Of a stretch of 42,131 nucleotides of DNA, positions 33,099 to 40,655 are shown in pieces. The position numbers and the translations under genes are program-made. Origin of the DNA: Flavobacterium branchiophilum NBRC 15030 = ATCC 35035 (GTDB taxonomy: Bacteria > Bacteroidota > Bacteroidia > Flavobacteriales > Flavobacteriaceae); the NCBI RefSeq assembly GCF_002217205.1, contig NZ_MUGT01000018.1, positions 5,851-47,981 on the forward strand, given 5' to 3'. The first letter of the stretch is position 1; every line of letters begins with the position of its first letter. Below the pieces are notes generated by a model. The model ran no database searches. It was not told the DNA's origin and saw nothing but the letters and a program-made list of their open reading frames with translations.

Positions 33099-33599
33099 TT
33101 AAATATTAGTTTGTTTTTTCTTTTTTGAATGTAAAAAAATTACTGCAATGGCAGTTGTAACAATCCCCATAACCAAAGCTCCAATGGTGCCTTGTATTGT
33201 ATAATTATAATAATTAAAATAGGCTTTTGCATCTATTTCAGACGGATAATAACCCAACGCAACAGACCGTTTGATCATATTAGGAAAATAAGATGGAGAA
33301 ATTATATAAGTAGTTACCCATTGTGAAATTGGGGTTAAAATAGCTATAAATACTGATAATATTACTCCGGATTTCAAACCTTGTTTGTATTTCATAATTC
33401 CATTGTAATATTGCTTTTTTTTGTTGTTTATTGCAAATACCATTGTAATAATAGCTGGTATTGCAAAAAAGTTTGTAACATACATTTGATAATCTATGTA
33501 TTTATCATGAAAGCCCAAAAGTTTTTCCAATAGCATCCAAAGCACCACGATACAATTAAAGAGCAATGCCCATTTCATTTCAATTTTTACATTTTTCAT
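33099..33599 (-). CDS. DUF4199 family membrane protein
   Basis: This 166-residue protein has four hydrophobic segments (about 8-26, 37-55, 74-92 and 137-157). The pattern, including YNGIMKYKQGLKSGVILS, matches DUF4199, a family of Bacteroidota inner-membrane proteins with no known role. The ATG at 33599 is chosen because the longer frame (to 33692) would overlap the YciI gene upstream and begin with an unlikely sequence. Ten bases separate it from the YciI-like gene, so they probably form an operon. Confidence 0.85.
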   Translation of the reverse strand: MKNVKIEMKWALLFNCIVVLWMLLEKLLGFHDKYIDYQMYVTNFFAIPAIITMVFAINNKKKQYYNGIMKYKQGLKSGVILSVFIAILTPISQWVTTYIISPSYFPNMIKRSVALGYYPSEIDAKAYFNYYNYTIQGTIGALVMGIVTTAIAVIFLHSKKKKQTNI

Positions 33600-33609
33600 G
33601 TTTATTATT

Positions 33610-34089
33610 TTAAGGTTTTTCTTTCCAAATTTGATCTGAAATTGGAAGGTATTCTGGCAAAGCAGCCGAGCCGTACCAATACAAAACATCATAATCTAAC
33701 AAACCGTTTTTTATTGCAGGATCGGATTGTAGGAGGTCTTTTGCTGCCTCAATGGATTGTATATTGTGTAATATAAAGATACCTCTATAATTTTTATCAT
33801 TTTTTTCAAAAGGGCCAGCCACTATGAGTTTACCTTCGTTGACTAATTTATTGATGTTGGTCATGTGACCTTTGAAAATATCATGGATTAATTTTTGATC
33901 TGCAATTTGAGTTTGCCCCGTTTTAAGTATCACAAAATAATATCCTTTCATTCCATATTGATTGGCACCTAGTTTTTCGGCTAAAATTTTATTATAATTT
34001 GGATTGGAATTGTTTTGTTCGACTTGTATTGTTTGTCCGATTGCCATATAGGACAACAGCGTTGTTATTATGATAAGTTTTGTTTTCAT
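33610..34089 (-). CDS. Secreted YciI-like protein
   Basis: This 159-residue protein has a signal peptide (about 1-18, MKTKLIIITTLLSYMAIGQ) and a YCII-related ferredoxin-like domain: GYYFVILKTGQTQ, HDIFKGHMTNINKLVNEGKLIVAGPF, and RGIFILHNIQSIEAAKDLL, each cited by core. YciI proteins are usually cytoplasmic, and a form with a signal sequence is less common. The catalytic role of the family is not settled. The ATG at 34089 was chosen over 34131, which would put extra residues before a clear signal sequence. First gene of a pair with DUF4199. Confidence 0.85.
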   Translation of the reverse strand: MKTKLIIITTLLSYMAIGQTIQVEQNNSNPNYNKILAEKLGANQYGMKGYYFVILKTGQTQIADQKLIHDIFKGHMTNINKLVNEGKLIVAGPFEKNDKNYRGIFILHNIQSIEAAKDLLQSDPAIKNGLLDYDVLYWYGSAALPEYLPISDQIWKEKP

Positions 34090-34606
34090 TAGTTTTTTGT
34101 AAGGTGTTCCTATTTGTTTTAAACAACACATTTTCGGGTTAAACCCCCTTTTTTTGTATTGATTGGCATATATTGTGGTTACAAAAATATATTATTTTTT
34201 TAATAAAACCATTTTTTGCATTATATTTGTATTGCCATTTATAGTTGGAAATACAATTAAAACTCAAAGGACTTTTTTTATACTGATGTTTTATAGATAA
34301 AAGGTTATAATTGTATGTAGTGCCGCTGTTATTCAGAAAGACTTGTTGCATTTGGGATAGTAGTAGAAATCCTTTTTTGAGGCTTTTTTTGCCTCAAAAA
34401 AAATTATTTCACAATATTTCATTTCTTTTGGAGTTCAATGAACGTCGTTTGAAACGGATCGCCCGACCTTTGGGGAACGCCCAAATAGAGCGATGCTACT
34501 TTTTTATTTGTTGGTAATTTTATTATATATAATTCAAAAAATATAATATTTTTTTAATTTTAATACACTAAGTTTTAAATAGATGTATTTATAAATGTAA
34601 ATCAAT
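34090..34606. other. Gene-free region upstream of anmK
   Basis: About 515 bases between the YciI-like gene (minus) and anmK (plus) contain palindromic repeat copy D and otherwise AT-rich DNA with no supported coding region. A G/C-richer patch at about 34440-34495 has no clear pairing partner and may be the decayed flank of the repeat. Confidence 0.55.
34345..34412. repeat. REP-like palindromic repeat, copy D
   Basis: TTTTTTGAGGC (34373-34383) pairs with GCCTCAAAAAA (from 34391) around a T-rich loop. The left flank is AGTAGAAATCC, one base different from the flank of copy C. The right flank has decayed beyond recognition. The orientation matches copy C. Confidence 0.6.
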
Positions 34607-35818
34607 ATGAACAAAAATATACTTTCGTTATATGAAATAGCACAAAAACCGATTAGAACGATTATTGGACTGATGTCTGGAACTTCGCTCGACGGACTAG
34701 ATGTGGCTTTGTGTGAAATAACGGGTTCTGGCCAGAATACCAAAGTAACTTTGATAGAATTTGAAACCCTACCTTATACAGAGCAGACAAAAGAAGCGAT
34801 TCGGAAGGTTTTTGCGAAAAAGCAAATTGATTTTCCCTATTTAGCAATACTTAATGAGCAGATTGGCTTGTGGCATGCCAACCTGATTTTAGATTGTTTA
34901 AAAAAATGGAATAGAGCCCCAAACACTGTCGATTTAATAGCCTCGCACGGGCAAACCGTGATGCACTCGCCTAGTCATTTACATCAAATAGAAAATAGTC
35001 CAAATGCCACTTTGCAAATTGGCGATGGCGATCATATTGCGGTTCAAACGGGTATCATAACCCTCTCGGATTTTAGGCAAAAACATGTGGCCGCAGGAGG
35101 CGAAGGGGCACCACTGGCAGTGTATGGCGATTATTTTTTGTTTGGAACATCTACAGAAAACCGCATCATGCTCAACCTTGGCGGAATTGGTAATTTTACT
35201 TTTTTGCCCCAAAATCAAAATCCAGAACAAGTGTTTGTTACAGATACTGGAACGGGCAACACCCTTATAGATGCTTGGGTTAAGCGATGTTTTCCCGGCT
35301 TGAATTTTGACCAAGATGCTCAATTGGCTCAAAAAGGAACTGTAAATATTTTGCTGTTAGAGGCCTTAAAAAACCATCCTTTTTTTGAAAGTCCGTTTCC
35401 AAAATCAACAGGGCCGGAACTATTTAATATACAATATGTTCAGGAGGCATTAAGCAAAAGCCAAACACAACAGCTTGCTACAGAAGATGTGTTGGCAACC
35501 CTAACCCGATTTAGTGCCGAAACAGCTGCAGAGGCCATTGAATATTGTATAAACCAACAGCATGATTCAAACGAAAAATACACTGTATATGTGTCTGGAG
35601 GCGGCATGCACAATCCATTGTTGATGCAGCATTTAGCCTCGTTATTGCCTTCTATTGCCTTTCAAAAAACAGATGATTTAGGCATAAATGGCGATGCTAA
35701 AGAAGCGATTTTGTTTGCCATTTTGGCCAATGAAACCCTTGTAGGAGGCACAACAAATTTTGGTAACAAGCAAGGTGTTCCTTCGGTTTCTATGGGTAAA
35801 ATTTCATTTCCTGATTAA
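34607..35818 (+). CDS. anmK: Anhydro-N-acetylmuramic acid kinase
   Basis: AnmK hydrolyses and phosphorylates 1,6-anhydro-MurNAc during recycling of cell-wall peptidoglycan. The 403-residue protein shows GLMSGTSLDGLDVAL near residue 22, DLIASHGQTVMHSP, LQIGDGDHIAV, DFRQKHVAAGGEGAPLA, MLNLGGIGNFTFLP and DTGTGNTLIDAW. It is a little longer than the enterobacterial enzyme, as usual for Bacteroidota. It is a single-gene unit with a terminator. Confidence 0.96.
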   Translation: MNKNILSLYEIAQKPIRTIIGLMSGTSLDGLDVALCEITGSGQNTKVTLIEFETLPYTEQTKEAIRKVFAKKQIDFPYLAILNEQIGLWHANLILDCLKKWNRAPNTVDLIASHGQTVMHSPSHLHQIENSPNATLQIGDGDHIAVQTGIITLSDFRQKHVAAGGEGAPLAVYGDYFLFGTSTENRIMLNLGGIGNFTFLPQNQNPEQVFVTDTGTGNTLIDAWVKRCFPGLNFDQDAQLAQKGTVNILLLEALKNHPFFESPFPKSTGPELFNIQYVQEALSKSQTQQLATEDVLATLTRFSAETAAEAIEYCINQQHDSNEKYTVYVSGGGMHNPLLMQHLASLLPSIAFQKTDDLGINGDAKEAILFAILANETLVGGTTNFGNKQGVPSVSMGKISFPD

Positions 35819-35820
35819 AA

Positions 35821-35862
35821 AAAAGCTTCAACTTAAATTTATTAAGAAGAAGCTGTTTTTTT
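35821..35862 (+). terminator. Terminator after anmK
   Basis: AGCTTC..CTTA pairs with TAAG..GAAGCT with a two-base internal loop around a short loop, followed by a run of T. It begins a few bases after the stop. Confidence 0.75.
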
Positions 35863-35961
35863 TATTAAAAATCACCATATTTTATGGGATTTTTGTATAG
35901 TAAAATATGATTTTTCTTTAAAAGTTTTAGAATTACTTTTTTTTAAAATAAAAAAATCTTT

Positions 35962-36558
35962 TTATTTACGTTCTTTCAACACCATATCAATTGTAATGGC
36001 ACTGGCAATAATAGCAACTTTATGATCCAGATGGTTCAAATTGGGGTTGATTTCGACTTTATATTTGTCTGCCGATGTAAATAATTCTTTTACCATGCCG
36101 TTCCATTTTTTTGAAATACTGCCAATATTTTCATTGTTTGGATCGGTTATATTAAATTCCCAGGCTTTCCAATCGCCAGAAATTTCTGCAATTAAAGTAT
36201 CCTGAAGGTCTGTTATCATGAATTTTGGTTTAAAAAGTTTGAATTTTTGTTTTATCATGCCAATTTCATTCCCTTGTTGGTTTTTGATCATGATTTTCGA
36301 CATCCAAAAAGTCCAACCTCTACTAATTGAAGCTACAATTTGCCCTTGGTTGTCTGTAATTTCTAACTCAAAAGGCATCATGGCTTTATTGATGATTAAT
36401 TGTAACATTTTTTGTCCAAAACTTAATTTTTGTTTGATTATTCCAATTTGGTCGCCGTGTTCGTTGTATATTTTATAGCTGTTTTCAAATTTGAAAAATT
36501 GTACTTTTTCATCGATAAAGTAATGGTTGGTATCAAAAAAATGAGTTTGCATAGTCAA
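35962..36558 (-). CDS. Phospholipid scramblase / LURP-one-related protein
   Basis: This 198-residue protein belongs to the tubby-like LURP-one/scramblase superfamily. It is built of repeated strands with recurring units such as GDQIGIIKQKLSFGQK, GNEIGMIKQKFKLFKP and NENIGSISKKWNGMVKE, and ends in a hydrophobic helix (KVAIIASAITIDMVL). The fold can insert a C-terminal helix into the barrel. In bacteria its role is unknown. A TATATTTG box lies at 36596-36603 on its strand, without a clear partner box. Two ATG codons (36558, 36552) could start. Confidence 0.85.
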   Translation of the reverse strand: MTMQTHFFDTNHYFIDEKVQFFKFENSYKIYNEHGDQIGIIKQKLSFGQKMLQLIINKAMMPFELEITDNQGQIVASISRGWTFWMSKIMIKNQQGNEIGMIKQKFKLFKPKFMITDLQDTLIAEISGDWKAWEFNITDPNNENIGSISKKWNGMVKELFTSADKYKVEINPNLNHLDHKVAIIASAITIDMVLKERK

Positions 36559-36658
36559 GTAATTGAGTTTTATAATTAAATTTTTATTTTATTAGCAAAT
36601 ATAAATAATAAAATTTTTAAAAAAACATTTTTATTGATTAAAAAAAACAAATGATACA

Positions 36659-38608
36659 TTATAACTTTATCATTAAACCAAATCTAAAATTGCGGCCTCT
36701 GGTATTGTATCCGATATTTTCTACAAATTTTTCATTAAAAATGTTTGTAATATTACTAAATACATCCAAACGATCTTTTATCAATTGGTACCTAATGGAA
36801 CCATTTACCCATTGATAGGAAGCTAAAACGGCATCCACTTTTTGATAATTTTCATCAAAATAAAAATCGTTTTTGCTGTCCACATATTGATAATTCAGAT
36901 TGATATGGGTACGTTTTTGAATTTGATAATCTAATGCAACATTTACTTTATGTTTTGGAATCAATCGGTTGAGGGCTTCATCTACATGAATATAAGTATA
37001 ATTAGCTTGGCAAGACCACTGATGGTTGAAGCGATATGCCCATTCGGTTTCGATGCCTCGAGCTTTGTTGTTGCCATCAATATTTACATACATTCCTTCA
37101 TAAGTTACAGGGTTGGTATAAAAACCTATAAAATTTTCTTGTTCTCTGTAAAAACCTACTAAATTTACTTGCCCTTTGTTTTTCAAAAAAGTAGTTTCAA
37201 AACCCATTTCAACAGTTTTGTTTCGTTCTGGAGTCAAGTTTTTGTTGCCATATTCAGAATACAGTTGGTACAAACTTGGCGTAAGAAAAGCGGTTGAGAT
37301 AGAACTGATGAGTTTGATGGGTGTTTTTTTGAAAGTATAAGACGGATTGATATGATACACCCATTGATTACCATATTGACTATGATGGTTGAGTCTAGCC
37401 CCCACATTGACATTTAATCCAAAAATACTGTTGTAAACCCCAGAAAAATAGGGGTCGGCCATGTTAAATTTAGCATTTTCGGCCATGATGTTGCTATACG
37501 AGCTGGTATAGTTCATATTATTGAACTGGAATTGAGTACCTGTTATTAGGAAAAAACTTTTAGAAAAAACATATTTATTAAACGCATCTACATTTACATT
37601 TTTAGAAGCATAAGCATCTTGTGATACATCATTTAAAAAGCTATAATACGTTTGATAATCCCTTTTGATTGTAGTAAAGCCCGTTTGTAAGGTTAGTGCA
37701 CCTTTTGTATATTGCCATTTTGGACTGATACCAAACCGAATTTGCTCTGATTTAGATACGTTTTTATCGGTATCATTGGTATTAGAATGGTTGTAGGTAC
37801 CATCAAAATAAGAAGTTACTTTGTCAAACTGTCCTAAAAAATCCACTTGTAATGCGGCATTTAATTTGTAGTTTATTTTACCTAAATAATTCAATTTAGA
37901 CAACCGATCGCTTTCATAAACTATTCCTTTTTCGGGTTCGGCAATTTGCGAAATACCTTTTGTTTCCGTACTATTTATCATGGCTAAATAGTTGATTTTT
38001 TGGTATTTACCTTGTAAAGAAAAACCAGCGTTGATGTCTTCTGGGCTGCTTTTTTTTGTCCAAGCGGTATTGTTTGTACCGCCATTTAAATAAGCTTTGG
38101 CTTGTATTTTTTGATTTCCTGTTTTTTTCAAAGTAATATGAATTACTCCTGTTGCAGCACCCGATCCGTACAAGGTACTGGCGGACCCTTTCATGATTTC
38201 GATACTTTCTACGGCCTCTGTGCTTAATAATCTTAAATCAAATTCCATACTAATTCCAGAGGCATCCACAACGGGTTGCCCGTCTATCAAGATCAAAACT
38301 TGATTGTTTTTGCCTCCTCTAATGTAGTACCCCAAGTTTTTGCCATTGCCACTTTGATTGCCATTCATTTCGATACCAGCAACGGTATTGAGCACCGTGG
38401 CAACAGACTGCCCAGCAAAATTTTGAAGTGCTTCACTCGAAATTTTTGTAATCACTTTACCCGATTTTTCTTTAGATAGGGCAAATTTTGAATCCAATAC
38501 TACTACTTCGTCTAACGTTGTGGTGTTTTCAATTTTTTTTTCTTGCGACCACACGCAAACACTCATCAATGCAGTAATTACACTGATTTGAACCTTTTTT
38601 TTGTTCAT
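36659..38608 (-). CDS. TonB-dependent receptor, BtuB-like (probable vitamin B12 uptake)
   Basis: This outer-membrane receptor of about 649 residues has a signal peptide (MNKKKVQISVITALMSVCVW), a TonB-box-like TTLDEVVVLD, a plug domain (about 35-150 with YYIRGGKNNQVLILIDGQPV and EIMKGSASTLYGSGAATGVI), and a barrel ending in an aromatic strand. The plug-plus-cobalamin-riboswitch context supports cobalamin transport, as does the BtuF-like gene next to it. The start at 38608 was chosen over in-frame ATGs at 38620 and 38650, which precede the signal sequence without adding to it. The riboswitch lies 100 bases upstream and controls this gene. Substrate assignment is inferred from context. Confidence 0.9.
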   Translation of the reverse strand: MNKKKVQISVITALMSVCVWSQEKKIENTTTLDEVVVLDSKFALSKEKSGKVITKISSEALQNFAGQSVATVLNTVAGIEMNGNQSGNGKNLGYYIRGGKNNQVLILIDGQPVVDASGISMEFDLRLLSTEAVESIEIMKGSASTLYGSGAATGVIHITLKKTGNQKIQAKAYLNGGTNNTAWTKKSSPEDINAGFSLQGKYQKINYLAMINSTETKGISQIAEPEKGIVYESDRLSKLNYLGKINYKLNAALQVDFLGQFDKVTSYFDGTYNHSNTNDTDKNVSKSEQIRFGISPKWQYTKGALTLQTGFTTIKRDYQTYYSFLNDVSQDAYASKNVNVDAFNKYVFSKSFFLITGTQFQFNNMNYTSSYSNIMAENAKFNMADPYFSGVYNSIFGLNVNVGARLNHHSQYGNQWVYHINPSYTFKKTPIKLISSISTAFLTPSLYQLYSEYGNKNLTPERNKTVEMGFETTFLKNKGQVNLVGFYREQENFIGFYTNPVTYEGMYVNIDGNNKARGIETEWAYRFNHQWSCQANYTYIHVDEALNRLIPKHKVNVALDYQIQKRTHINLNYQYVDSKNDFYFDENYQKVDAVLASYQWVNGSIRYQLIKDRLDVFSNITNIFNEKFVENIGYNTRGRNFRFGLMIKL

Positions 38609-38702
38609 TTTTTTAAACATTTTTAAATCATAAAAATGGGAGAAAAGCACGGAATTTACCCATACCCAAACCTTTTTTCCCGAAAGTTTGATACTCGTTT
38701 TG

Positions 38703-38880
38703 AAATGGGCAGGTCTCCTGGCTTGCGTCTTGTTGTGTACCTTCCCATCATTTTTTTGATAGTGGTTTTGTAGATTACAACAAGCTTTTTAGCATACAGT
38801 TGCGGGTACAGCTCAGGCATTGCACCTGATTCCCTTTTAATATTGTTATTTTTTTTCGTAAGAAATAACAACAACCTCAA
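38703..38880 (-). promoter_or_regulatory. Cobalamin (B12) riboswitch
   Basis: On the minus strand the conserved landmarks occur in order: GAGGTT (near 38873-38878), GGGAATCAGGTG, AATGCCTGAGCTGTACCCG, CAACTGTA and the B12-box element GCCAGGAGACCTGCCC (about 38707-38722). It lies between the promoter and the BtuB-like receptor gene. Binding of adenosylcobalamin is known in this class to block expression of downstream genes. The spacing and motif identity make this one of the surest regulatory calls in the window. Confidence 0.95.
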
Positions 38881-38888
38881 TTCGGGTG

Positions 38889-38939
38889 CAAAGCTATAAC
38901 TTTTTTTTTATTTTTAAAGCCAAATAACTTTTATATTTG
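38889..38939. promoter_or_regulatory. Divergent promoters of the B12 locus
   Basis: TAGCTTTG (38889-38896, minus) precedes the riboswitch. A TTTG (38921-38924, minus) lies 24 bases away, slightly far. TATATTTG (38932-38939, plus) lies 21 bases before the BtuF-like start. The two -7 boxes face outward. Confidence 0.55.
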
Positions 38940-38960
38940 CAAATTCATAAAAATGAGTCC

Positions 38961-40103
38961 ATGAAATTATTTATTGAAAAAGTACTGTTGTATTTAGGTC
39001 TATTTTTGTTGCTGTGTTGTCAAAGCAAAACCGATAGCAAACCATCAAAACCCCATAAACCTAATGCTATAATTAAATATGCCAAAGGACTTTCTATAGT
39101 CCAATACAAAGATGTAGCCGTAGTTACCATAGAGGACGCTTGGCCCCACGCCACAGAAAAATTTAAGTATATACTTTATAAAAAAAATGCTGTTGTACCC
39201 GATTCTTTAAAAAAATTTACTGCTATACCAGTTCCTATCAAAACATTAGTGGCCACCTCTACCACATTTGTATCGGCTTTAGAAATGCTTGATGTAGAAA
39301 ATGCTTTGGTTGGTTTTCCGCATTTAGAGTATATTTCGTCGCCAAAAGTAAGACAACGAATTGAGGCGGGTTTTGTAAAAGAATTGGGAAACAATCAAGC
39401 CTTAAATATAGAAACGATTATCGATTTGAACCCCGATATTGTAATGGCTTATGGGATAGATCAGCATAATCCAGAGTTGGAAAATTTACAAAAAAGTGGC
39501 TTAAAAGTAATTGTAAATGGCGACTGGAACGAACAAAGCCCTTTGGGGAAAGCAGAGTGGCTTAAATTATATGGTTTGTTATTTGATCAGGAAAAAAAGG
39601 CCAATGAATGGTTTCAAAAAATAGAAAAATCTTATCAAAAAACCCAAAAACTAGCAGCACAAGCAGCCTCAAAACCAACCGTTTTGTGTGGTGCCATGAT
39701 CGAAAATCAATGGTTTATGCCACAAGGCGATTCTTGGGGAAGTTTGTTTATTAAAGAGGCCAATGCTACATATTTGTGGGGCAATACTCACGGTACTGGT
39801 AGCTTGTCTTTATCATTTGAGGCGGTGTTGGAAAAAGCCCAAAAAGCCCAATTTTGGATTGGCCCTGGCGATGCTACATCACTGGCGGATATGCCACAAA
39901 AAAACATACATTATACCCAATTTGACGCTTATAAAAAGAAGCAAATCTATACGTTTAGCACCAAAAAAGGCCCAACTGGCGGTGTGCTGTATTATGAAAT
40001 GGCACCAAACAGACCCGATTTGGTATTGCTTGATTTGGTTAAAATTTTGCATCCCGAGCTTTTGACCAACCATCAATTGATGTTTTTTGATCAGTTACAA
40101 TAG
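38961..40103 (+). CDS. Periplasmic cobalamin-type binding lipoprotein (BtuF-like)
   Basis: This 380-residue protein starts with a lipoprotein signal (LFLLLCCQSK; the lipobox Cys is one of the two), followed by a helical-backbone periplasmic-binding domain: LVATSTTFVSALEMLD, VGFPHLEYISS, IIDLNPDIVMAYG and the WIGPGDATS segment. These match the BtuF/FepB superfamily of ABC uptake systems for metal chelates. The start ATG at 38961 is used; the longer frame starts at a TTG inside the -7 box. It is divergent from the BtuB-like gene. The expected permease and ATPase genes (btuC, btuD) are not present before the insertion sequence. The cobalamin assignment rests on the riboswitch next door. Confidence 0.85.
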   Translation: MKLFIEKVLLYLGLFLLLCCQSKTDSKPSKPHKPNAIIKYAKGLSIVQYKDVAVVTIEDAWPHATEKFKYILYKKNAVVPDSLKKFTAIPVPIKTLVATSTTFVSALEMLDVENALVGFPHLEYISSPKVRQRIEAGFVKELGNNQALNIETIIDLNPDIVMAYGIDQHNPELENLQKSGLKVIVNGDWNEQSPLGKAEWLKLYGLLFDQEKKANEWFQKIEKSYQKTQKLAAQAASKPTVLCGAMIENQWFMPQGDSWGSLFIKEANATYLWGNTHGTGSLSLSFEAVLEKAQKAQFWIGPGDATSLADMPQKNIHYTQFDAYKKKQIYTFSTKKGPTGGVLYYEMAPNRPDLVLLDLVKILHPELLTNHQLMFFDQLQ

Positions 40104-40175
40104 TTCTTATTTTTAATAATATTATGCTTTTTGTGGCTTTATATTTATTATTTTGTATTAAAATTTATTCTATTT

Positions 40176-40206
40176 CTTGTGTGTAATGATTAATGTTATA
40201 CCTTTG
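40176..40206 (+). promoter_or_regulatory. Promoter with no gene downstream in this window
   Basis: CTTG (40176-40179) lies exactly 19 bases before TACCTTTG (40199-40206). The same spacing and box types are seen at the tRNA-Arg promoter. Only 157 bases follow before the insertion sequence, and they contain no supported gene. A gene or a small RNA downstream may have been cut off by the insertion. Confidence 0.55.
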
Positions 40207-40362
40207 CTGAAAAAACTATTGAATACTCCTTATTTTTTTATCAATAGTAGTAAAAGATTTACATAATAAACTAAATTTTTGTTTATTCATTCATCATAAA
40301 TTATTTTTTGCGTCGCTTGTGGGTTTATGCTTTGGTTTGTATATTTTTTAATATATTTTAGT

Positions 40363-40655
40363 CAATGTCGTTAAGTTAAGCAAATGTATAAAAAAGCCAA
40401 TAGAATAGGCACTTTTTCTGAATTTATTACTTGATTTATTTTGTAGTTATAATTTTTATATTTACATTTACAGGGTATATAGGGGGTAACTCTATTGCAT
40501 TAAAAACATTAGAATATAGAGAAAATTTAACATTAAATATTGACTATGAGCTTAATAACGAAGCATTCGTCAGCTGTTCAAAAGACGGCAGTGAAGGGGT
40601 ATTTACTAGAGATAGAAAACTGACTATCAGGGATTTAGTTTTTATTATTATGAAC
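40363..40655 (+). pseudogene. Truncated left end of an IS4-family element (293 bp)
   Basis: This segment repeats the first 293 bases of the complete insertion sequence that starts immediately after it, identical by eye. It begins with the terminal inverted repeat CAATGTCGTTAAGTTAAG and contains the transposase 5' end up to an internal TATGAAC. The transposase frame then runs into the next copy and stops after three more codons (NQCR). It may be the left part of an older copy into which the second copy inserted, or an assembly artefact. Confidence 0.85.

Noticed and set aside
40186..40266. 26-codon frame after the btuF-like gene
   Set aside because: It overlaps the promoter boxes, has no recognisable motif and no supporting context.
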